NCBI RefSeq assembly: GCF_013520985.1
Contig: NZ_JACDTY010000022.1
Location: 1-64,000 of the forward strand
Direction of reading: 5' to 3'
Source: Mesorhizobium neociceri
Lineage (GTDB): Bacteria; Pseudomonadota; Alphaproteobacteria; Rhizobiales; Rhizobiaceae
Length of the DNA stretch: 64,000 nucleotides
Shown here: piece after piece, positions 24,843 to 33,650 of the stretch
Numbering within the stretch: the first letter of the stretch is position 1
Layout of the letters: each line of letters starts with the position of its first letter
Notes under the pieces: generated by a model
What the model saw: only the letters and a program-made list of their open reading frames with translations
Database searches by the model: none
What the model was told of the DNA's origin: nothing
Made by a program: the position numbers and the translations under genes

Positions 24843-25137
24843 TGCCCACACCCGAACCCATCCGCCGTTTCGTCGAAGCCACCAATGAAGGTGACACCGA
24901 GGCGTTTCTCGACACGTTCACAGCCGATGCATCCTTGACCGACTGGGGACGGTCCTTCCATGGCCGCGAGCAGATCGCGCGCTGGGCGTGAAGTCCAATC
25001 TCCGCATTGTTCGCATCGCGGTGATCGATGGCAGCTACCACGTCCGCATCGCCGTCAAAGGCAACGGCTTCAACGGCGAAGGGGACATGACATTCGTGCT
25101 GGACGGCGACCGCATCTCAAGCCTGGTGATCGCCTGA
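24842..25137 (+). pseudogene. SnoaL/NTF2-like protein, broken by a frameshifting deletion
   Basis: ATG 24842 overlaps the esterase stop as TGATG. The first 49 codons read MPTPEPIRRFVEATNEGDTE, then DASLTDWGRSFHGREQIARW, a normal SnoaL-like N-terminus, and stop at TGA 24989-24991. The second half continues in the next frame (VKSNLRIVRIAVIDGSY, GNGFNGEGDMTFVLDGD) to TGA at 25135-25137. About six residues that usually join the halves are missing, so a deletion of roughly 20 bases, not a multiple of three, is likely. The product would be a 49-residue stub, or non-functional unless restored by frameshifting. Confidence 0.75.
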
Positions 25138-25156
25138 GCACCACTGGCGCCGGGGC

Positions 25157-25936
25157 TCAGACCTCGTTGCCGTGAGGAGCGAGCAGTCTTGCGATCTCGC
25201 GAGTGGCCGATGCCGCGTGCTGTCGCACCGTCACCAGGTCGCGGGTGCTGTAACTCGTCGCCACATAGGGCACGGTCAGGACGGCAACGGAATCTCCGTG
25301 CGGACCCAGGATGGGAAATGCGAGGTCGGTAATCCCCGGCTGCATGCCATCGGCGACCTCCTCGAAGCCCTTGTGGCGCGTCGCCGCAAGCGTGGCTCTG
25401 AAGGTCGCATGGGTGGAAGGGGCTCGGGTTGCGAGCCACCGGTCGATGGTTTCGCTGGGCTGGAATGCCATCAGCGCGTGGCCCGTAGCGGTCTCGAACA
25501 AAGGGAATTCGGCGCCGACGCGAACACGGAATCCGAATGGTGCCGGACTTTCAACCTGGGCCAGAATGAGGATACGTCCGGCATTGTGGATGCCGAGATT
25601 GCACGATTGCTGGATTTCGTCGGACAGGCGGCGCATCTGTGGAAGCGCGACCTGGACGAGGCCGCGCAGCGGCTCATGCCGATGCGCGAGTTCGAACATC
25701 ATGATCGACAGGAAATATAGCCCGGCAGGCCTGTCGCGATAAATATAGCCGCGTGCCTCGAGTGCCTGCAACACGCGGTAGATTTGATGGATCGAGCGCC
25801 CGACGGCTTCGGATATTTGCCCCTGGCTCAGGCCTTCCTTCTGGTTCGCCAGCAACTCGATGACATCAAGCGCCTTTTCCAGCGCCGGCACTGAATAGTC
25901 GGGCGTATCGGCGCTGCTCTTCCTGGCCATACCCAA
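25157..25936 (-). CDS. IclR-family transcriptional regulator
   Basis: 259 residues. N-terminal winged HTH (LEKALDVIELLANQKEGLSQGQISEAVGRSIHQIYRVLQAL, residues about 18-58) and the C-terminal IclR effector domain (from about 85, with FPLFETATGHALMAF and GITDLAFPILGPHGDSVAVLTVPY). An ATG two codons downstream at 25930 is a possible start. It is 34 bases downstream of the SAH-hydrolase-like gene on the same strand, so probably co-transcribed with it and likely to control it. A palindrome lies ahead of that operon. Confidence 0.88.
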   Translation of the reverse strand: MGMARKSSADTPDYSVPALEKALDVIELLANQKEGLSQGQISEAVGRSIHQIYRVLQALEARGYIYRDRPAGLYFLSIMMFELAHRHEPLRGLVQVALPQMRRLSDEIQQSCNLGIHNAGRILILAQVESPAPFGFRVRVGAEFPLFETATGHALMAFQPSETIDRWLATRAPSTHATFRATLAATRHKGFEEVADGMQPGITDLAFPILGPHGDSVAVLTVPYVATSYSTRDLVTVRQHAASATREIARLLAPHGNEV

Positions 25937-25969
25937 ATCACCGAATCAACGTTTGCGCAGCCACTTTAG

Positions 25970-27172
25970 TCATGCGGCCGAGCGCATCGTAGCCACCATC
26001 AGGCGGGCGATGCGGCGGTTTATGTCGTCGGGCACGGGTTGGGCGCCGGCGATGAGGCCCGATCCCTTGGCGACCCGCTCGAGCGACAGTGCCTGAAGCA
26101 TGAATCCCAGATCCATCGACTCGATCGAATTGCCCTTCGGCTCGCGCCCGGCAAGATTGAACATGCGGCCGTCGGCAACGAGGATGACGTGGCGGCCGTC
26201 GCTGAAGTCGAAACGTTGCAACGCGCCGCCGAGATCGGTGATCTTCGTTGCCATGTCACGCAACCGATCGACTTCGATCTCCCAAGGGAAATGTCCCGAA
26301 TTGGCCAGCACCGCACCGCTTGCCATGGTGCTGACCGCCGCTGCGGGAAGCACGCCGGCGCGACCGGTCGCTGTGATGAACACCTCTGCCCACGGGGCAA
26401 GCGCATCCAGCGTCGCCACGCGATAGCCGTCGAGCGCCGCCTCCAGCGCCTTGATTTCATCAACCTCGGCCACCGCAACGCGCCCGCCCAGCGCGCGCAG
26501 GTACTGCGCGATGCCGCGCCCGCACCAGCCATAGCCGATGACGCAGAAGCGACGGCCGGGGACCATCAGGTTGGTGATGCGCATGAAGCTTTCGACCACC
26601 GACTGGCCGACCGCATGCTTGTTCTCCGCAAGCTGCTTGAGCGGGCTGTCGTTGATGACGATCGAGGGGAAGGGAAGTTTGCCGCCGAGTTCGCCGCGCA
26701 GGCGATCGCCGCCCGAGGTCGTTTCTTCGGTGCCGCCCACGATCGCGCTTGCCATGCCCCTGGCCAGCACGCCGGCGGCGAGATCGGCGCCGTTGTCGAG
26801 CAGGATATCGGGTTTCGCGTCGAGCACCCGTTCGAGATTGGCGTGGTGGTCGGCAAGCGTATCGGCACGGCTGCCCAATATCGCAATGCCCTGGCTCTGC
26901 AGAAAGGCGACGATGTCGTCCTGGGTCGAACCATGATTGCCGGTGCCGACGATTTCGGCGCCGCCGGCATGGAGCGTTTCGAGCAACACCGCGGTTTTCG
27001 GTTCGATGTGGAGCGACACGCCGATGCGCCGACCGGCGAAGGGTTGCGAGGTCTCGAATTCCGATCGCGTGGAGGCGAGCATAGCCATGCGCGAGCGGAT
27101 CCATTTGATTCTGGAACGGCCCTGTTCGACAAGTTCTGTCTGTCCAGTGTTCGACCCGACCGTTACGTTCAC
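25970..27172 (-). CDS. Adenosylhomocysteinase-like protein (divergent paralogue)
   Basis: 400 residues from GTG 27172, chosen for the GGAGGT RBS 7 nt ahead; an upstream ATG at 27355 would run through the promoter palindrome. The SAHH blocks are recognisable but changed: GGTEETTSGGDRLR, INDSPLKQLAENKHAVGQS and the NAD-binding FCVIGYGWCGRGIAQYLRALG. The Lys equivalent to human K186 is kept, but D190 becomes Glu. The first catalytic-domain block reads DNGADL in place of DDGGD. This is probably a paralogue acting on a different nucleoside thioether. It is in an operon with an IclR regulator. Confidence 0.8.
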   Translation of the reverse strand: MNVTVGSNTGQTELVEQGRSRIKWIRSRMAMLASTRSEFETSQPFAGRRIGVSLHIEPKTAVLLETLHAGGAEIVGTGNHGSTQDDIVAFLQSQGIAILGSRADTLADHHANLERVLDAKPDILLDNGADLAAGVLARGMASAIVGGTEETTSGGDRLRGELGGKLPFPSIVINDSPLKQLAENKHAVGQSVVESFMRITNLMVPGRRFCVIGYGWCGRGIAQYLRALGGRVAVAEVDEIKALEAALDGYRVATLDALAPWAEVFITATGRAGVLPAAAVSTMASGAVLANSGHFPWEIEVDRLRDMATKITDLGGALQRFDFSDGRHVILVADGRMFNLAGREPKGNSIESMDLGFMLQALSLERVAKGSGLIAGAQPVPDDINRRIARLMVATMRSAA

Positions 27173-27195
27173 CACTCTCACCTCCAAGGCATATG

Positions 27196-27210
27196 CAAAA
27201 ACTATTTTTG
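27196..27210. promoter_or_regulatory. Candidate IclR operator upstream of the SAHH-like gene
   Basis: Inverted repeat CAAAAA-CTA-TTTTTG, extending imperfectly to TATG...GTATA, 24 bases ahead of the GTG of the SAHH-like gene. AT-rich and symmetric, of the size bound by IclR dimers. Not otherwise explained. Confidence 0.45.
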
Positions 27211-27284
27211 TATATGACAAGTGGAGAGTCAACCCCTCCACGCAGAGGTGAAGCTTGGATACCGCTCGTCGACGTGCCGGATGC

Positions 27285-28820
27285 TCACCCTTCCTGGGGC
27301 ACCGCCTGGGCGTCTGCACCGTCATCTTCAGTCGATCCGCGATGGAGGCCGACAAACACGATGACGGCGGTCAGAACCGTGATTGCCGCCAGTACGATCA
27401 GCAGCCTGTCGAACGCCGTCTCGTAGGCCTGGACCAGGACCGTGGCTCCGGCACCCGGCAAGCGGGCTGCCGCTTCGCCGACATTGCCGGTCACCAGCAG
27501 CTGCGCGGCGGCGGTTGCTCTGAGGGAAGGCGCCGTTCCCTGAACCGCCAGTTGCGCTGTCGTGAAACCCGACAGGACCGCCATGACGATGGCCAGCGCC
27601 ACGCCTTCGCAAGCGACGCGGGTGGTGTTGAAGATGCCGACCGCCATGCCGGCGCGCTCCTTCGGCACGACGCTGACGGCAAGTCCGTCCATCAGCCCCC
27701 AGGGCAAAGCGATGCCGACGCCGATCAGCACCAGCGGCGCCACCAGGGCGATGGCGACAGGCGGTGTCAGGCTCAGCCAGACAAGACCGGCGGCGGCGAC
27801 CAGCAGGCCGACGCCGCAGATCGTCGCCGGAGCGATCCAGCGTGCGACCTGGCCGGCAAGCAGAGGCAGGATCAGCAACGGCCCGGACAGGCAGATCATC
27901 AATTGCCCGGCCTCGATCTCGCTCATCCCCTCGATGCCGATGAAGCGGATCGGCAACAGCACCAGCAGAACGACGAAGCCATAGGCAGGGGCGGCCGCCA
28001 GAAACTGGACGCCGACGAAGCGCGGAAAGCGGAACAGCGAGAGATCGAGCATCGGCCGGCGCACGCGCCGCTCGACGACGACGAAGGCGGCAAAGAAGAG
28101 AGCAGCCATGGCGAGCAGCCCGATGACGAGCGGATCGGTCCAGCCGCTCTGCGGCGCCTGCAACACGCCATAGGTAAGCGTGGCCAGCGCGACGGTGAAA
28201 GTGCCGGCGCCCGCCCAGTCGAGACCGGTCGCATCCGGGTCACGCGATTCCTTGATGGTGCGCAGGCCGAGCAGGGCGGCTGCAATCGCAAGCGCTGCCA
28301 CCAGAACGAAGATCGACCGCCAGCCGAAGGCTTCGATGATGAGGCCCGACGCGATCGGTCCGAAGGCGAGGCCGATGCCGAAGCTGGTGCCGAGGAAAGA
28401 GAAGGCGCGCAGCCGCAATTGGCCCTCGAACTCCTGGGCAAGCGCAGAGGCGCCGCCGGCGAAGGCGGCGGCACTGCCGAGCCCTTGCGCAGCCCGAAGT
28501 GTATCAAACCAGAGGATGTCAGGCGCCAGCATCGCGCCCAGAGTGGCCAGGACATAAAGGCCGAGGCCAACTAGGAATATCCGCTTGCGGCCATGATTGT
28601 CGGCGAGCGCGCCTGATGCCATCAGGGTGGCGGCGAAGGTCAGCATGAAGGCATTGGTCACCCAGTTGAGCGCGATCGGGCTGCCGCCGAGATCGGCAGC
28701 AATACGGGAAAGTGCGACGGCCGGGCCGGTGAAGGTCAAGGGCATGGTCATGGCGGCAAGGCATACCGACAGCAGGACGAGCCATGGCGCGGCTGCGCCG
28801 TTTGGGGTCTTCGGGGTCAT
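27285..28820 (-). CDS. MFS drug-export transporter, DHA2 (14-TM) family
   Basis: 511 residues with about 14 hydrophobic helices, starting near residue 12 (WLVLLSVCLAAMTMPLTF). Motif A of DHA2 is seen as GALADNHGRKRIF after helix 2, and the C-terminal pair of helices ends in a charged tail (RGSTEDDGADAQ). Members such as EmrB and QacA expel drugs by proton antiport. Divergent from a LysR regulator with 147 bases between, a typical regulator-transporter pairing. Substrate unknown. Confidence 0.88.
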   Translation of the reverse strand: MTPKTPNGAAAPWLVLLSVCLAAMTMPLTFTGPAVALSRIAADLGGSPIALNWVTNAFMLTFAATLMASGALADNHGRKRIFLVGLGLYVLATLGAMLAPDILWFDTLRAAQGLGSAAAFAGGASALAQEFEGQLRLRAFSFLGTSFGIGLAFGPIASGLIIEAFGWRSIFVLVAALAIAAALLGLRTIKESRDPDATGLDWAGAGTFTVALATLTYGVLQAPQSGWTDPLVIGLLAMAALFFAAFVVVERRVRRPMLDLSLFRFPRFVGVQFLAAAPAYGFVVLLVLLPIRFIGIEGMSEIEAGQLMICLSGPLLILPLLAGQVARWIAPATICGVGLLVAAAGLVWLSLTPPVAIALVAPLVLIGVGIALPWGLMDGLAVSVVPKERAGMAVGIFNTTRVACEGVALAIVMAVLSGFTTAQLAVQGTAPSLRATAAAQLLVTGNVGEAAARLPGAGATVLVQAYETAFDRLLIVLAAITVLTAVIVFVGLHRGSTEDDGADAQAVPQEG

Positions 28821-28967
28821 GGATTTTCCTATCTGAAGCAGGATCCGCCGGCCTGCCGCTGGGAGCGCGGCGCCGGTCTGACGAGAAGATAGGCCGGCGA
28901 CATTTCCAGAAAAATGGTATTAAATCTCCAGATATAGCGGACTGAAACGCTCGAATGGAGAGATGCG

Positions 28968-29864
28968 ATGGATCGCCTCAACGGCCTCCTGGCCTTTGCC
29001 CGCACGGCTGAGTTCGGCAGCTTCATCGCCGCCGGCCGAACGCTCGGCATCTCGGCTTCGGCCGTCGGCAAGAGTGTCGCCAGGCTCGAGCAGGACCTCG
29101 GCGTGCGGCTGCTTCAGCGCAGCACGCGCCGCATCGGCCTGACCGAAGAGGGCAAGCTGTTCAACGAGCGGGTGCGGCGCATCCTCGACGACATCGACGA
29201 TGCCGAGGCGATGTTGTCGCGGACGCGGGAAACGCCGCATGGCCGGCTGCGCGTTTCAACCCCGATCGTCACCTATCACCTGCTGTTCCCGGTGCTGTCG
29301 GAGTTCATGGCTCGTTATCCGGAAATAGAACTCGACATTGATTTCAACGATCGCATCGTCGACCTCATCGACGAAGGCGTCGACATCGCGATCCGCAGCG
29401 GCGACCTGCCGGATTCGCGCCTCGTGGCGCGGCCGCTTGCGCCCTTCCGGCTGCTGTTGTGTGCAGCACCTTCCTACATCGAGCGGCACGGCAGCCCGAG
29501 CGGACCGGACGATCTCGTGAACCACTACGGCATACGCTTCCGCTTTCCCAACAGCGGCAAGCTCCAGGGCTGGCCCTTCATCGGCGGCAGCGCCGAGCCG
29601 CAGGTCCGCTCGATGCTGACCTGCAACAACACCGAGGCGCTGAAGGGCGCCACGATGGCCGGTCTCGGCATCAGCTCCATGCCCGATTTCCTGGTTCGCG
29701 AGGCGCTGCGCGACGGCAAGCTGCGCACGGTGCTGGACGACCATGTCGATGGCCGCGGCCAGTTCCGCTTGCTGTGGCCATCCAACCGCCATTTGTCGCC
29801 GAAGGTTCGCGCTTTTGTCGATTTCCTCCCTGACCGGCTTGCCGCGACGCTGAGCGGTTCGTAG
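28968..29864 (+). CDS. LysR-family transcriptional regulator
   Basis: 298 residues. N-terminal HTH (MDRLNGLLAFARTAEFGSFI then GISASAVGKSVARLEQDLGVRLLQRSTRRIGLTEEG) and a type-2 periplasmic-binding-like effector domain (about 90-295). This is the AaeR/CrgA-like subgroup with RGETPHGRLRVSTP-type junction. Divergent from the DHA2 transporter, so it probably controls it. No clear T-N11-A box could be picked with confidence. Confidence 0.88.
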   Translation: MDRLNGLLAFARTAEFGSFIAAGRTLGISASAVGKSVARLEQDLGVRLLQRSTRRIGLTEEGKLFNERVRRILDDIDDAEAMLSRTRETPHGRLRVSTPIVTYHLLFPVLSEFMARYPEIELDIDFNDRIVDLIDEGVDIAIRSGDLPDSRLVARPLAPFRLLLCAAPSYIERHGSPSGPDDLVNHYGIRFRFPNSGKLQGWPFIGGSAEPQVRSMLTCNNTEALKGATMAGLGISSMPDFLVREALRDGKLRTVLDDHVDGRGQFRLLWPSNRHLSPKVRAFVDFLPDRLAATLSGS

Positions 29865-29916
29865 TCCTTCGCGGCGCCGACGGCGATGACGACGACAGCA
29901 AGGAATAGCGCTGCCT

Positions 29917-30681
29917 TCAGTAAGTCGCGCGGCCGCCGGAGAGATCGAACGTTGCGCCAGTGGTGAAGGAGTTTTCGTCCGACAGCATGAAGGCGATCAT
30001 CGCGGCCGCCTCTTCGACCTCGACGAAGCGGCCGCGCGGAACCTTGCCCAGCATGTAGGCGACCTGGGCCTCGGTCAGCTGTTCGAGGATGCGGGTGCGC
30101 GCCGGTGACGGCGTCAGCGCGTTGACGGCGATGTCGTGGCCGGCCAGTTCCTTGCCAAGCGATTTTGTCAGCGCGAGCACGCCGGCCTTGGCGGCGGAAT
30201 AGGCGGCGGCATTGGGATTGCCCTCCTTGCCCGCGACCGAGGCGATGTTGACGATGCGGCCGTAGCCGCGCGCGATCATGCCGGGCACCAGGCGCTTGCA
30301 GCAGTAGAAAACGCCGTTGAGGTCGATGTCGATGATCTGGCGCCAGGCGGCAGGATCATAAACCGCCACGGTCGCCGCCGGTCCGGCGATGCCGGCATTG
30401 TTGACCAGCAGATCGACCGGGCCGAGCGAGCGCTCGGTCTCGGTGGCGGCGCTGTCGACGGCCTCGATCAACGATTGATCGCAGTGCAAAGCCTCGACCC
30501 GGCCGAGCGGGGCGAGTTCGGCGACGGCGTTCTTCATCGCAGCCTGGTCGACATCCCAGATGGCAACGCTGGCGCCCGACGATAGCACGCGCCGGGCCAC
30601 GGCAAGGCCGATGCCTTGCGCACCTCCGGTCACCACGGCGACACGGCTGGAGAGATCGACGGCATTGACGCGACGGTTCAT
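29917..30681 (-). CDS. SDR-family oxidoreductase
   Basis: 254 residues from ATG 30681 (frame open further upstream into the AbrB gene). TGGAQGIGLAV cofactor motif, NNAG at about 92, catalytic Ser in NIASVAGKEGNPNAAAYSAAK with YSAAK. Asp after beta-2 (WDVD) suggests NAD. Closest in style to 3-oxoacyl-ACP reductase or sugar dehydrogenases. It lies 32 bases downstream of the AbrB-like transporter on the same strand. Substrate unknown. Confidence 0.87.
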   Translation of the reverse strand: MNRRVNAVDLSSRVAVVTGGAQGIGLAVARRVLSSGASVAIWDVDQAAMKNAVAELAPLGRVEALHCDQSLIEAVDSAATETERSLGPVDLLVNNAGIAGPAATVAVYDPAAWRQIIDIDLNGVFYCCKRLVPGMIARGYGRIVNIASVAGKEGNPNAAAYSAAKAGVLALTKSLGKELAGHDIAVNALTPSPARTRILEQLTEAQVAYMLGKVPRGRFVEVEEAAAMIAFMLSDENSFTTGATFDLSGGRATY

Positions 30682-30713
30682 GGGCAATTTCCTCTTCCCT
30701 GGGTCTTTATTGC

Positions 30714-31802
30714 TCAGTCCCTGACGGCTCTCGCCACCAGCCGCGCTATGCTCGGCCCGGCGATGAGCACGACCAGGAAGCGGGCCGACTGCAGCGCCAT
30801 GACGAAGGATATGTCGACGTTCTGCGCGGCGGCGGCGATGATGGCGACGCTGTCCATGCCGCCGGGGCTGGTCGCGAGATAGGCGGTCAACGGATCGATG
30901 CCGAGGACATGGCTGATCAGCCAGGCGAGACCGCCGCAGAAGGCGATCAGCACGACGATCGAGCCGACGATCTGCGGCAGCGCCCGTGTCGCGTGGCGCA
31001 GGATTGCCCGTGTAAAATTCAGCCCGATCGACCAGCCGACCATCGCATAGCTGAGCGCCAGCAGCCATTGCGGCAATTGTATTGCCACGCCGAAGCCGAG
31101 ATGGACGATGGTGCCGAAAATGAAGGTGCCGAGGAAGAAGGGCGAGGGCAGCCGGCAAAGGCGACCGAGCAGGCCGCCGATCAGCGCCACGCCGAGCGTG
31201 GCGGCAAAGGCAGCCGGATCGATCGGCGGGAACCAGACGATAGCTGGGATTTCAACGCCTGAGGTGTCGACCCACATTTTGGCGACGAGCGCTGCTGTCA
31301 TCGAGACAAAGATGACGCGCAGATACTGCATGAAAGCGACGAGGCGCTGGTCGGCGCCGAAGGCACCGGCCATCAGCACCATGGCGGTGGCGGCACCCGG
31401 CGACGACCCCCAGACTGCGGTGGTGCCGGGCAGAATGCGCCAGCGGCTGATCAGCCAGCCGAGCAGGCTGGACGCCGCTAACGTCGCCAGCACCACGACG
31501 AGGAACAGCGGCCATTCCTTGTAGAAAACCGAGAAGATGTCGGCCGAGATCGACGCCGCGACCAGACAGCCGACCACGGCCTGCGCGGCGGCGAACAGCG
31601 GCCGCGGCACGCGCACGGTGGCGCCATTGGTGCCGGCAAGGATCGCCGCCAGCATCGGGCCGATCAGCAGGGCGGCCGGCAGTGCGGCATATTCCAGCGC
31701 GCCGGCGAACAGCAGCGAGAAGATCAGCAGCACCAGCCACTGCCGAACCGGGCGCATGCGCGCCATGCGTTCGACGGCCGGCTGATCTGGCGAGGAGTCC
31801 AT
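30714..31802 (-). CDS. AbrB-family membrane protein (AidB-regulator-like, COG3180)
   Basis: 362 residues with about 10 helices from residue 20. Two internal halves match the AbrB/DUF duplicated fold: LPAALLIGPMLAAILAG in the first half and GRLCRLPSPFFLGTFIFG in the second, and the GSSPGAATAMVLMAGAFGAD and SPGGMDSVAIIAAAA paired motifs. COG3180 proteins are putative transporters often found near tricarboxylate or aromatic metabolism genes. Likely co-transcribed with the SDR downstream. Confidence 0.8.
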   Translation of the reverse strand: MDSSPDQPAVERMARMRPVRQWLVLLIFSLLFAGALEYAALPAALLIGPMLAAILAGTNGATVRVPRPLFAAAQAVVGCLVAASISADIFSVFYKEWPLFLVVVLATLAASSLLGWLISRWRILPGTTAVWGSSPGAATAMVLMAGAFGADQRLVAFMQYLRVIFVSMTAALVAKMWVDTSGVEIPAIVWFPPIDPAAFAATLGVALIGGLLGRLCRLPSPFFLGTFIFGTIVHLGFGVAIQLPQWLLALSYAMVGWSIGLNFTRAILRHATRALPQIVGSIVVLIAFCGGLAWLISHVLGIDPLTAYLATSPGGMDSVAIIAAAAQNVDISFVMALQSARFLVVLIAGPSIARLVARAVRD

Positions 31803-31881
31803 GTCGGGTCCTAGATCTGGAAGAGAAAAATGCGAACCCTGTCTCGGAAGAAATTCACGACCCCGAGCCCGCCCTCGGATG

Positions 31882-32190
31882 TCACTCGTTCTTGACAGCA
31901 GCCAGGCCGAAACCGCCGGCCGGATGGGTCTCGACCTGGAATTCGAAGCCGGCGATGATCGGCCGCGCCTTGGCGATCGCCGCCTGGACTTCCGGCAGCT
32001 GCAGCGAAGCCTTGTGGCTCGCGGCGTCGGTCCAAACTTCGGTCACCCAGATCGCGTCGGCATCGGCCGGATCGCGGGCGATGACATAACTCAGGCAGCC
32101 GGGCATGGCGCCGGTCGAGGCGAGCAGGACGTCCATGATCGCGTCGCGCTGGCCGCGCGCCGCCCGCATCTTGCCGATCAGTCCGTACAT
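31882..32190 (-). CDS. Antibiotic biosynthesis monooxygenase-like (YgiN-type) protein
   Basis: 102 residues from ATG 32190; the frame runs further up but without an ATG. Dimeric ferredoxin-like ABM fold: MYGLIGKMRAARGQRDAIMD, PGCLSYVIARDPADADAIWVTEVW. Small members oxidise quinols or polyketides, or act as heme-degrading enzymes. Placed between the AbrB-like transporter and an SDR on the same strand. Confidence 0.8.
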   Translation of the reverse strand: MYGLIGKMRAARGQRDAIMDVLLASTGAMPGCLSYVIARDPADADAIWVTEVWTDAASHKASLQLPEVQAAIAKARPIIAGFEFQVETHPAGGFGLAAVKNE

Positions 32191-32270
32191 TGCCTTACGT
32201 CTCCCCTTCAAACCTCAGCAAACGCTCGCATGGCGTGCATGGTTGCGAGACGCAGTATGCAATTGACCGC

Positions 32271-33050
32271 TCAAGGCATCAACTGGCCACCATTCACCTC
32301 GATCACCTGGCCGGTGATGTAGCCGCTCAGCAGGTCCGAGGAGAGGAACAGATAGGCTCCGACGCAATCCTCCGCCGTGCCGGCGCGCCCTTGAGGAATG
32401 GTGGCGACCATGCCCTTCATCTGCTCGTCGGTGGAATAGCGCTCGTGGAATGGGGTCAGGACAGTACCCGGCGCCACCGCGTTTACGCGGATGCCGAAGC
32501 CGATCAGTTCCTTGGCCATGCCGCGGGTGACGTTGGAGACGAAGGCCTTGGCCGAGCCGTAGAGCCCTGCACCGCCGCCGGCGCCATTGCGCGCGGCGAT
32601 CGAAGAGGTGTTGACGATGAAGCCGCCCTGCTTCTTCAGCCAGGGCATCGCCTTACGTGACGCCGTCAGCACCGAGCGTGCGTTGAGGTCCATCACCGCA
32701 TCGTAATGCGCCTCGGTCTGCTCGGCATAAGGCACACGGCCAAGCATGCCGCCGGCATTGTTGACCAGCCCGTCGAGCCGGCCGAAATGTTGCGCGCTCT
32801 CCTCGACAACACGCTCGACATCGGCGGCAGCTGAGAAATCGCCCTGGGTGAGGAACACCTCGCCGCCGCCGTCGCGGATGGTCTTGGCCAGCTTCTCGGC
32901 CGCCTCGCGGCTCGAATTGTAGTGCAGCGCGACACGGCTTTTTTGCGCGGCATAGGCCAGCGCAAGGGCAGCGCCTATGCCGGTCGAGGCGCCGGTGACC
33001 AGCACCGCCTTGCCGGCAAGATCTGGGATGACAAGAGCGGTCGCGGCCAT
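32271..33050 (-). CDS. SDR-family oxidoreductase
   Basis: 259 residues from ATG 33050. TGASTGIGAALALAYAAQKS cofactor motif, NNAGGMLGRVPYAEQ, NTSSIAARNG and YGSAKAF catalytic residues. A Tyr-Asn-Ser-Ser-Arg after beta-2 (HYNSSREAAEKL) points to NADP. Typical C-terminus GQVIEVNGGQLMP, as in FabG-like proteins. It lies in a minus-strand run with a monooxygenase-like gene 80 bases downstream and a DsrE-like gene upstream. Substrate unknown. Confidence 0.87.
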   Translation of the reverse strand: MAATALVIPDLAGKAVLVTGASTGIGAALALAYAAQKSRVALHYNSSREAAEKLAKTIRDGGGEVFLTQGDFSAAADVERVVEESAQHFGRLDGLVNNAGGMLGRVPYAEQTEAHYDAVMDLNARSVLTASRKAMPWLKKQGGFIVNTSSIAARNGAGGGAGLYGSAKAFVSNVTRGMAKELIGFGIRVNAVAPGTVLTPFHERYSTDEQMKGMVATIPQGRAGTAEDCVGAYLFLSSDLLSGYITGQVIEVNGGQLMP

Positions 33051-33124
33051 GGGCACTTTTCCTTCGGGATTTCTGCTCTCCCTTCGTAGGCTCACACCGG
33101 CCTTGCGTTCAAGTCCGTGGCGGC

Positions 33125-33553
33125 TCACGGCCTGAGATAGGCGTAGCCCTGGCGCTGCAGTTCGGCGAGCTTGACGACACCACCCTTGTCGGCGGCGTGG
33201 AAGCCCTCGAGCAGGTCGGCAAGGGTGATCTCCACGCCCTTCATAGTGTTGCCGCAAGCATGCGGCTCGAGGCCCTGCTGGACAAGGCCGGCGAAGCGTC
33301 CCGAAATCGCCGCCGATATGCCTTTCGACTTGAAGCCGGCAAGGGCTGGACCATGCACGACCAGCACGATCTCGACCTTGCCGCCAGTGCCTTCATAGTG
33401 GTTCTTGATGTTGCCGAGCACGAAATTGACCTTGTCGAGGTCGCTGAGGTGATAGGCGACCTTCGGCTTGTCCTCGGCGGCGGCCGCCTGGCTCAGTCCA
33501 AACAGGCCGGCGGCGCCGGCAAGACTGGCACGGAACATGTCGCGTCGGCGCAT
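33125..33553 (-). CDS. Exported DsrE-family protein
   Basis: 142 residues. N-terminus MRRRDMFRASLAGAAGLFGL with twin Arg and an AAAAE cleavage region suggests Tat export. The remainder is a DsrE/DsrF-like fold (KVAYHLSDLDKVNFVLGNIKNH, VEIVLVVHGPAL, ISGRFAGLVQQGLEPHACGNTM) with a single Cys at the position used for sulfur transfer in the family (about residue 100). Periplasmic single-cysteine DsrE proteins have no settled role. Next to an SDR and oxygenase-like genes. Confidence 0.8.
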   Translation of the reverse strand: MRRRDMFRASLAGAAGLFGLSQAAAAEDKPKVAYHLSDLDKVNFVLGNIKNHYEGTGGKVEIVLVVHGPALAGFKSKGISAAISGRFAGLVQQGLEPHACGNTMKGVEITLADLLEGFHAADKGGVVKLAELQRQGYAYLRP

Positions 33554-33650
33554 GGCATCCTCCTCCTGGCGCTCACCGCAAATTGCGTGGCTGTGGCCAT
33601 GATCCTAGCATAAACTGACGCTACGTCCTGTCGATGCGAGGGAGGGGCAC

